DNA of 5,402 nt, from positions 1 through 5,402 of the forward strand of contig JAJZOA010000317.1 in NCBI GenBank assembly GCA_021852225.1. The letters run 5' to 3'. The notes beneath the pieces were generated by a model. It was not told the DNA's origin and did no database searches. It saw nothing but the letters and a program-made list of their open reading frames with translations. Positions 1-4,259 of the stretch are shown here, one piece after another. The translations under genes were made by a program, and so were the position numbers. Positions within the stretch are counted from its first letter, which is position 1, and every line of letters begins with the position of its first letter. The DNA is from Planctomycetota bacterium. GTDB lineage: Bacteria; Planctomycetota; Phycisphaerae; WQYP01.

Positions 1-174
1 AGGATGGCTTTGCATCGGCATTGTTCGTCCGTCCAAGTCAGATTGCGATGCAAATATTTGGTCTTCGCCCGAAAACCTGGGAATCCAATTATCCTGTCCG
101 ACTTTTGGCGAAGCCCGGAAATGGCACGCACCGGCCAATCTTTTGTCAGCCATTTAGTGGCAAAAAAACATGGG
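1..174. other. Left-edge region downstream of purM, no defensible gene
   Basis: No gene can be supported here. Two minus-strand frames stay open to the window edge. One begins with ATG at 153-151 (MADKRLAGACHF...), but it has no Shine-Dalgarno in front and resembles nothing I know. Several frames being open at once suggests low stop density rather than coding. The stretch does hold two inverted repeats: TTTGCATCG at 9-17 with CGATGCAAA at 46-54 (28-base spacer), and CTTCGCC at 63-69 with GGCGAAG at 107-113. They could fold into two successive hairpins in a transcript leaving purM. Confidence 0.4.
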
Positions 175-184
175 TTAAGACCAT
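162..184 (-). terminator. Weak candidate terminator at the purM 3' end
   Basis: Reading the minus strand, ATGG (184-181) can pair with CCAT (173-170) across the purM stop codon. A run of seven T residues (168-162) follows. The T tract is what an intrinsic terminator needs, but a 4-bp stem is very weak, so real termination here is doubtful. The stronger inverted repeats further downstream (9-113) are an alternative place for transcription to end. Confidence 0.18.
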
Positions 185-1257
185 TCAATTCTTGCTTCGC
201 CCAGGGCCTTTTTGACCTTACCCATGAAAAATGGCTTTTCGCCAAGGCTTCGCAAGTGAGCCATGACCGCGCGTGTGGAATTAGGGCTTACCACAATCAC
301 ATAGCCGATGCCCATGTTGAACACATTCAACATTTCCTCGGGGTCCACCGGGCCGTGCCGGGCCAGGAACTGAAAGATGGGTGGTATTGTCCAGGAATCC
401 CGTTTGATTTTCGCAATCATGCCGTCGGGCAGCACGCGCGGCAGATTTCCGGGCAGCCCGCTGCCGGTGATGTGGCTCATCGCCTTGACGACGCGTTTAA
501 CCTTGTATTGTTTCAGAAGACCCAGTACGGATTTCACATATATCCGTGTTGGTTCCAGAAGTTCTTCGCCCAGTGTTCGGCCGAATTCCGGAATCTTTTC
601 ACTGGTGGAAAGGCCGAGCTTTTCAAAGCATATCTTGCGAACCAGGGCATAGCCGTTGGAATGCACGCCGCTGCTCGCAAGGCCAATAATACTGTCCCCG
701 GCTGCCACGCCTGTGCCATCCAGCATATTGCCACGTTCAACCACGCCGACCGCGAAGCCAGCCATGTCGAATTCGCCAGGGGCATAGACGGATGGCATCT
801 CGGCGGTTTCGCCGCCCAGCAATGCCGCCCCGGATTGCAGGCAGCCGTCGGATATGCCTTTGACCATCGCGGTGGTCACAACCGGGTCAATCTTATGAAC
901 CGCCAGATAATCCAGAAAGAATAGCGGTTCGCCGCCCTGAACGATCAGATCGTTGACGTTCATGGCCACAAGGTCGATTCCGACCGTGTCATATTTCCGC
1001 ATTTGTGCGGCGATTTTTATTTTTGTTCCCACGCCGTCGGTGCAGGCAATCAGCACCGGTTCCTTGTAGTTCCGGGCAAAAAGCTTTTCGTTGAAATCCA
1101 GGCGGAACAGTCCGGCGAATGCGCCATATTTCCCAAGCACACGCGGCCCATAGGTGCGGGCGCACAAATGCTTGATGTTGTCCACCATGGTATCGCCGGC
1201 GTCGATGTCTACTCCGGCCTGTTTATACGTTAGCATTTCGGTGTCTTTGGCTTTCAT
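175..1257 (-). CDS. purM: Phosphoribosylformylglycinamidine cyclo-ligase (AIR synthetase)
   Basis: This cytoplasmic enzyme closes the imidazole ring in de novo purine synthesis: it turns formylglycinamidine ribonucleotide and ATP into aminoimidazole ribonucleotide. The 360-residue product has the family's landmarks in order: a YKQAGVDIDAG start (11-21), DGVGTK (74-79), GIDLVAMNVNDL (93-104), GGETAEMP (148-155), GLASSGVHSNGY (192-203), HITGSGLPGN (262-271) and NVFNMGIG (311-318). The length fits PurM, usually about 345 residues, and both N- and C-terminal AIR-synthase domains are complete. The start is uncertain because no clear Shine-Dalgarno precedes Met1 or Met8. Met8 lies just before the conserved LTYKQAGVD, so the true protein may be seven residues shorter. 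One oddity is Ser266, where most PurM proteins have glycine in HITGGG. No other purine gene lies in the window, so any operon partner (such as purN) would be beyond the left edge. Confidence 0.97.
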   Translation of the reverse strand: MKAKDTEMLTYKQAGVDIDAGDTMVDNIKHLCARTYGPRVLGKYGAFAGLFRLDFNEKLFARNYKEPVLIACTDGVGTKIKIAAQMRKYDTVGIDLVAMNVNDLIVQGGEPLFFLDYLAVHKIDPVVTTAMVKGISDGCLQSGAALLGGETAEMPSVYAPGEFDMAGFAVGVVERGNMLDGTGVAAGDSIIGLASSGVHSNGYALVRKICFEKLGLSTSEKIPEFGRTLGEELLEPTRIYVKSVLGLLKQYKVKRVVKAMSHITGSGLPGNLPRVLPDGMIAKIKRDSWTIPPIFQFLARHGPVDPEEMLNVFNMGIGYVIVVSPNSTRAVMAHLRSLGEKPFFMGKVKKALGEARIEWS

Positions 1258-1529
1258 ACTGGCCGAGAGTTTAGCAGAAGACCGGCCAAAACGAAACGCG
1301 GCGCGAAAAGCTGATGCTGAATCAGGTAAAAATCGCCAGATTGGTCATTGGACCCGCTTTCCCCAACAGAGATATTGCGGTTCATGCAAACCCGACTTAA
1401 AGGCGGGGAAAAACGCAAGGCCGCCGCCTGACCGTTGAATTGTATAGCGCCAACCCGGAGTAACGCGATCGCTTGGCGTCAATATTATCCTGCGTGACCG
1501 CCTTTGGCGGAAAAATTGTCAGCCTTCAT
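1258..1529. other. Intergenic gap between purM and the small membrane protein
   Basis: No convincing gene is present in these 272 bases. It should contain the purM promoter (minus strand), but I see no good paired -35/-10. The best -10-like string is TATACA on the minus strand at 1446-1441, without a -35 at the right distance. TGGCCG at 1260-1265 pairs with CGGCCA at 1283-1288 (17-base loop), making a possible leader hairpin two bases before the purM ATG. The palindrome GCGATCGC lies at 1465-1472. Confidence 0.5.
1498..1510. repeat. Small GC-rich hairpin downstream of the membrane-protein gene
   Basis: CCGCC and GGCGG pair around a TTT loop, 19 bases beyond the stop codon of the minus-strand membrane-protein gene. 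On the minus strand the T-rich tract lies before the hairpin rather than after it, so this is not a canonical intrinsic terminator. It could still stabilise the 3' end of the message. Confidence 0.35.
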
Positions 1530-1913
1530 TTACAATTTCAGTGCAGATACATCAAAACCAAGAAGCCGAATGGCGATTGCCAGCAGAGCCGCCAGAAACG
1601 TGGCAAATTGCACTATCGCCAGCGCGCGGCAAAAAAGATGATTGGATAAAAATGCGATCCAGCTCCGCCGCGGGTCCTGCCCGGCCAGCGCCAGTTTGTT
1701 CAGGCAATGCATTGCCGCGCCCGCGCAGGCCGCCGCCCCCAGCCCGCCGATGGCCGTTAGCCAGAACGCCGCAATATGATGCTGCGGCATGTAGACCAGC
1801 ATCGCAATGCCAATAGCCAGAAATACCAGCGCATCCAGCAGGCAGCCCAGAAACAGCCAGGTCCAGCGGGTAAGCAGTTGTGTGGCCGACAAAATATCCG
1901 GTGCGGATTCCAT
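1530..1913 (-). CDS. Small membrane protein of unknown function, three predicted helices
   Basis: I do not recognise the family. The 127-residue product has a short polar N-terminus, then three hydrophobic stretches at about 17-41 (WTWLFLGCLLDALVFLAIGI...), 47-69 and 94-118. These are separated by a short turn and by a polar, positively charged loop (LNKLALAGQDPRRSW, 71-85). This is the pattern of a small inner-membrane protein. GGAG at 1925-1922 sits 8 bases before the ATG, which fixes the start and supports translation of this frame over the overlapping minus-strand frame. It lies 77 bases downstream of the rhamnose isomerase gene on the same strand, so co-transcription is plausible, but the gap contains hairpins. 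A transport-related role is only a guess from position; there is no transporter signature. Confidence 0.72.
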   Translation of the reverse strand: MESAPDILSATQLLTRWTWLFLGCLLDALVFLAIGIAMLVYMPQHHIAAFWLTAIGGLGAAACAGAAMHCLNKLALAGQDPRRSWIAFLSNHLFCRALAIVQFATFLAALLAIAIRLLGFDVSALKL

Positions 1914-1921
1914 GGCTCATT

Positions 1922-1925
1922 CTCC
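1922..1925 (-). promoter_or_regulatory. Ribosome binding site of the small membrane protein
   Basis: GGAG on the minus strand, within the string TGTGGAGAATG, lies 8 bases ahead of the ATG at 1913. It is the clearest evidence that this 127-codon frame, and not the overlapping one, is translated. Confidence 0.6.
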
Positions 1926-1945
1926 ACAATTAACAGAGGGCAATT

Positions 1946-1980
1946 GCGGATTTTCCGCCGTGTCGCAACCGCCCGTTGCG
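1946..1980. repeat. Two adjacent hairpins between rhaI and the membrane-protein gene
   Basis: CGCAAC (1964-1969) pairs with GTTGCG (1975-1980) over a 5-base loop. GCGG (1946-1949) pairs with CCGC (1955-1958) over a 5-base loop. Both lie in the 77-base gap between the rhaI stop and the downstream start, on the likely shared transcript. Neither is followed by a T tract, so a role in mRNA stability, processing or partial termination is more likely than full termination. This is inference. Confidence 0.4.
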
Positions 1981-1990
1981 CGCCGCGGCA

Positions 1991-3172
1991 TCAGGCATAT
2001 CCGCCGCCGCCCTTATTTCCATGTTTGGCTTTACGCTCCGCTGCGATCCGCCTCTCATACCCGCTTTCGCGATGTGCCGCCAGCGGGTTTGCCGGCAGAT
2101 GCCGCGCTACCCGCCATTCGGCCAGCATAGGTCGCACATCCGTTAAATAGGCATCACGCAGCAGGTTTTCGCTGGTTACAAGGTCTTCCGCGGCTTGGGC
2201 GGCGGCCAGCTTTTTTCGGTCCACCAGTGCCGCTTTTATGTATAGCTGCTGGGCCATGTCCACCGTTTGAATCATGGCTTCAATTTTGGGTTTCAGGTTA
2301 TGGCTCTGATCAACCATATACGCAATGGGTGGCAGAGACCCGGTGCGGAAATGATGGTTATGAATTTCATGAAAAATCCTGAATATCTGGTACGGGTCTA
2401 TGGAGCCGATTGTCAGGTCGTCATCGGCATATTTGCGATCATTAAAATGGAACCCGCCCAGCATGTTTTCATCCAGCAGCCATGCGACAATCTGTTCTAT
2501 GTTCGTCGCCTGATAATGATGGCCCGTGTCCACCAGCACTTTTGCCCGCGGACCGGCCGACTGCGCCAGCAGCAGAGCCATACCCCAGTCCGCAATGTCC
2601 GTGGCATAAAACGCCGGCTCAAAAGGCTTGTATTCCACCAGCAGCGTCATGTCTGCCGGCATGGCGTTGTGCACAGCTTTTAACGCATCTGTCAGCCATT
2701 TCTTGCGGGCAATAATATCTGACTGTCCGGGATAATTCAGGCCATCCGCCAGCCACAGGGATACCAGATTGCTGCCGGTTTGCGTGCCAATTTTGACCGA
2801 ATCCTTAATGTGTGTAACCGCCATCTGCCGGATGGCCGGGTCGCGGTTGCACAGGCTGCCCCATTTATACTGCTGGTCCTGAAACACGTTGGGGTTAATG
2901 GATCCGATTTTAATACCATTGGCCGCTGCAAGGGCGGCAACATCTGCGGGTGCCTGCCCGGGCTTGAAATCCCATAACACATGCACGGCCACGGTGGGGC
3001 AAGCCCCTAAAAGTTTGTGCACATGCCCGGCATCGGCCATTTTTTCATCTACGGTGACAGCTGCGGCGTCCTGCATGAATTTTCCAAAGCGGGTACCGGT
3101 GTCGGCAAACCCCCATGAGGGGATTTCAACATGAAATGAATCCAACAGTGTTGCAATGAGTTCCCTGGACAC
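1991..3172 (-). CDS. rhaI: L-rhamnose isomerase, Pseudomonas stutzeri-like TIM-barrel type
   Basis: This is a metal-dependent aldose-ketose isomerase of the xylose-isomerase-like TIM-barrel superfamily. It is predicted to convert L-rhamnose to L-rhamnulose in the cytoplasm; close relatives also act on other rare sugars, so the substrate is less certain than the fold. All the expected metal ligands are present: Glu180 (VEYKPFEP), Asp215 and His218 (VLVDTGHH), His242 (GGFHFN), Asp250 and Asp252 (KYADDD) and Asp288 (YMVDQS). Their spacing matches the residues I recall for the P. stutzeri enzyme (Glu219, Asp254, His257, His281, Asp289, Asp291, Asp327), offset by 39. The 393-residue protein is therefore about 39 residues shorter at the N-terminus than that roughly 430-residue enzyme, and it ends in a basic, glycine-rich tail (KAKHGNKGGGGYA). 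The start is GTG, chosen because AGAGGAG lies 7 bases upstream. No rhamnulokinase, aldolase or rhamnose regulator is in the window. Confidence 0.92.
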   Translation of the reverse strand: MSRELIATLLDSFHVEIPSWGFADTGTRFGKFMQDAAAVTVDEKMADAGHVHKLLGACPTVAVHVLWDFKPGQAPADVAALAAANGIKIGSINPNVFQDQQYKWGSLCNRDPAIRQMAVTHIKDSVKIGTQTGSNLVSLWLADGLNYPGQSDIIARKKWLTDALKAVHNAMPADMTLLVEYKPFEPAFYATDIADWGMALLLAQSAGPRAKVLVDTGHHYQATNIEQIVAWLLDENMLGGFHFNDRKYADDDLTIGSIDPYQIFRIFHEIHNHHFRTGSLPPIAYMVDQSHNLKPKIEAMIQTVDMAQQLYIKAALVDRKKLAAAQAAEDLVTSENLLRDAYLTDVRPMLAEWRVARHLPANPLAAHRESGYERRIAAERKAKHGNKGGGGYA

Positions 3173-3179
3173 GCCAATA

Positions 3180-3186
3180 CTCCTCT
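3180..3186 (-). promoter_or_regulatory. Strong ribosome binding site deciding the GTG start of rhaI
   Basis: AGAGGAG on the minus strand ends 7 bases before the GTG at 3172. It is an excellent Shine-Dalgarno at ideal spacing and justifies calling a non-ATG start. Confidence 0.8.
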
Positions 3187-3188
3187 AA

Positions 3189-3566
3189 TCTAATTCAAAT
3201 CCGATCGCACTTGATGCGACTGCCGTAGCCTATACCAAATACGTCAAATGTGATAGTGGCGGCATCGGCTTTGAACACTTTTTCATTCCAAGACACCGCT
3301 ATCCACGCTCATCATTTTATTCGGATGGCCTGTATGCGGTGCGTGGCGCGAACTGCCCGGGGGCATTGGTGGAATATGAACATTGGTCATAGATGCGCAA
3401 CCTGCGCCCCGGCAATTCGGGCATTTTGCTTTTTCAGGACCTGGCCATCGCGGGTTTCTGGGGAGAACTGCGGCTACTTTCAAAAGCACGATTTTCAAAT
3501 GAATTATACTTCCCATTGCCAGAAATTGGAGCTGTATTGCAGGGTCATGGCGACATCATCGGATAA
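3189..3566 (+). pseudogene. Possible degenerate gene: protein-like frame broken by TAG
   Basis: One plus-strand frame from 3189 reads through 67 codons of protein-like sequence (for example YVKCDSGGIGFEHFFIPRHR). It then meets TAG at 3390-3392, followed at once by ATG (3393) and 57 more codons (MRNLRPGNSGILLFQDLAIA... to ...LQGHGDIIG, stop 3564-3566). The first half has no ATG start and the second has no Shine-Dalgarno. The amino-acid mix looks more natural than that of the overlapping frames, but I cannot name a family. It may be the remains of a gene transcribed divergently from rhaI, a short real ORF at 3393-3566, or chance. Confidence 0.22.
3205..3219. promoter_or_regulatory. Candidate operator dyad in the rhaI leader
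   Basis: TCGCA and TGCGA form a perfect 5+5 dyad around a 5-base centre (CTTGA), located 33-47 bases upstream of the rhaI start. Sugar-catabolism genes are commonly controlled by repressors that bind short dyads near the promoter, so this is a reasonable operator candidate. Nearby minus-strand promoter-like strings (TTGACG and TATAGG, around 3248-3229) are too close together to be a normal -35/-10 pair, so the promoter itself is not assigned. Confidence 0.3.
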
Positions 3567-3589
3567 TTCGTAATACCGGGTGACAAAAC

Positions 3590-3613
3590 GCGCGGGAATG
3601 GTATCTCCCGCGC
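3590..3613 (+). other. Stable GC-rich hairpin directly before a strong Shine-Dalgarno
   Basis: GCGCGGGA (3590-3597) and TCCCGCGC (3606-3613) form a perfect 8-bp stem with an 8-base loop, ATGGTATC. It is followed immediately by AAGGAGG. The loop string ATGGT recurs at 3626-3630 around a start codon, and ACCAT at 3639-3643 could pair with either copy, as a pseudoknot or a simple hairpin. This resembles a small translational control element, but I recognise no named RNA class. Confidence 0.4.
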
Positions 3614-3620
3614 AAGGAGG
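3614..3620 (+). promoter_or_regulatory. Perfect Shine-Dalgarno AAGGAGG
   Basis: AAGGAGG is a full seven-base match to the anti-Shine-Dalgarno consensus and lies 5 bases before the ATG at 3626. It is the strongest such site in the window, yet it precedes only a 15-codon frame. Confidence 0.45.
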
Positions 3621-3625
3621 CTTCG

Positions 3626-3673
3626 ATGGTTCAGGCACACCATAGCGCACTAGTTCTAAATCCCACGCGATGA
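3626..3673 (+). CDS. Possible 15-residue leader peptide or micro-ORF
   Basis: ATG at 3626, 5 bases after a perfect AAGGAGG, opens a frame encoding MVQAHHSALVLNPTR and ends at TGA (3671-3673). The stop overlaps a second ATG (3670) in the ATGA arrangement typical of translational coupling. That second frame runs 25 codons to TAG at 3745-3747 (MNLRFYDASQ...), but its second half runs into the repeat block at 3712. The start codon lies in a 5-bp hairpin (ATGGT 3626-3630 with ACCAT 3639-3643). Chance is a real possibility at this length; only the ribosome binding site argues for translation. Confidence 0.2.
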   Translation: MVQAHHSALVLNPTR

Positions 3674-3711
3674 ATCTCCGTTTTTACGACGCCAGCCAGG
3701 TAAAACTTCAT

Positions 3712-3744
3712 CACAGAGGATGCGGGGCAACGCAGAGGTTAAAA
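3712..3744 (-). repeat. Degenerate CTCTGCG-type repeat block, copy 1
   Basis: On the minus strand this reads TTTTAACCTCTGCG followed by further imperfect units (TTGCCCCG, CATCCTCTGTG) at roughly 9-10-base spacing. Similar CTCTGCG/CCTCTGCG blocks recur between genes in many environmental bacterial genomes, as I recall, and may accompany mobile-like elements. Here it faces a related block at 3835-3865 in the opposite orientation. Confidence 0.45.
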
Positions 3745-3834
3745 TAGATGAGATTTAGGATTAACACCCGCATTGTGCCGGGTCACCTGAAATAGCAATG
3801 AGTAATACAAAATCAAGCTGCGCAATTGCAAATT

Positions 3835-3865
3835 CCCTGCGATCCTCCGCGTCCCCTGCGGTAAA
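3835..3865 (+). repeat. Degenerate CTCTGCG-type repeat block, copy 2, opposite orientation
   Basis: The plus strand reads CCCTGCGAT, CCTCCGCGT, CCCCTGCGG, then TAAA: three imperfect 9-base units with the same CTCTGCG-like core as the block at 3712-3744 but on the other strand. Both blocks end in an A/T-rich run (GGTAAA here, TTTTAACC there). They enclose about 90 bases that show no gene. Confidence 0.45.
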
Positions 3866-3964
3866 TTTGTCGGCAAAGTGCACAGGGGCAAGCCCGGCGG
3901 CAAAAGACCGCCAGCCAATGACCGGAAGCTGATCTTCACCAATGCAGCACAGCGACGCGACGGA

Positions 3965-3987
3965 ATTCGTCAATGAGTCGGACGAAT
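3965..3987. repeat. Perfect 7-base inverted repeat
   Basis: ATTCGTC (3965-3971) and GACGAAT (3981-3987) are exact reverse complements separated by 9 bases. The spacing centre to centre is 16 bases, compatible either with a dimeric regulator site or with an RNA hairpin. It is 273 bases upstream of the lipoprotein gene, far for an operator of that gene. Confidence 0.3.
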
Positions 3988-4212
3988 GAAAGGTGCCGCG
4001 CAATTCCGAAGCAGATGCGACGGAGAATCTATTTCGGCTTTCTGCGTTGCGACTGAACAAAGATGGCCGCTGGGATAACTTCCTGCTCCGTCGGAAGCTC
4101 AGGACCTGCGCGATAATGGGTCTCGCACGCCCCGAACCGAAAAGGTGTGTCGGCATTTTCCACTTGCGTGCCTTTAAACCAGCGGTATCATTCACTTGTT
4201 ATTGAACGCGTT

Positions 4213-4227
4213 GTCGGCGCGCCCGAC
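4213..4227. repeat. Short GC-rich dyad ahead of the lipoprotein gene
   Basis: GTCGG and CCGAC pair around CGCGC, 32 bases upstream of the ATG. It could be a leader hairpin or an operator half-site pair. I see no clear -35/-10 promoter next to it. Confidence 0.25.
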
Positions 4228-4244
4228 GTTCTGGTGGCGTACCT

Positions 4245-4253
4245 GGAAGGAAG
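4245..4253 (+). promoter_or_regulatory. Ribosome binding site of the lipoprotein gene
   Basis: GGAAGGAAG ends 6 bases before the ATG at 4260. An in-frame TGA at 4254-4256 rules out any earlier start, so this purine-rich site fixes the beginning of the protein. Confidence 0.65.
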
Positions 4254-4259
4254 TGAAAA

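Larger units (their letters stand above)
3567..4259. other. Long intergenic region without a convincing gene
   Basis: About 690 bases hold no frame that I trust as a gene. The longest frame is on the minus strand (4195-3761, 144 codons). It has a serine- and arginine-rich, low-conservation look, and its tail (GDAEDRREF) is simply the translation of an intergenic repeat block. The region does contain a GC-rich hairpin with a strong Shine-Dalgarno and micro-ORF, two opposed CTCTGCG-type repeat blocks, a 7-base inverted repeat at 3965-3987, and a short hairpin ahead of the lipoprotein gene. These are listed separately. Confidence 0.55.

Noticed and set aside
4..924. Long plus-strand frame (306 codons) over the left part of the window
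   Set aside because: It lies antisense to purM, whose conserved motifs prove the minus strand is coding. Its residues are rich in His, Cys and Gln with no recognisable domain.
1498..1510. Intrinsic terminator of the small membrane-protein gene
   Set aside because: The stem is fine, but the T-rich tract is on the wrong side for the minus-strand transcript, so it is listed only as a hairpin.
3390..3392. TAG read as an amino acid (pyrrolysine-type readthrough)
   Set aside because: Nothing else supports it. An ordinary stop, a broken gene or chance frames explain the sequence more simply.
3250..3573. Plus-strand frame of 107 codons
   Set aside because: Rich in His, Cys, Trp and Met with no Shine-Dalgarno and no recognisable pattern. 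The neighbouring frame (3189-3566) looks more protein-like.
3590..3650. Fluoride-type riboswitch
   Set aside because: The hairpin string GGGAATGGTATCTCCC superficially resembles the start of that class, but the conserved bases after the first stem are absent and no fluoride-exporter gene follows.
3761..4195. Minus-strand frame of 144 codons in the long gap
   Set aside because: Its C-terminal part translates the CTCTGCG-type repeat block (GDAEDRREF...), it has no clear Shine-Dalgarno, and its composition does not look like a conserved protein.
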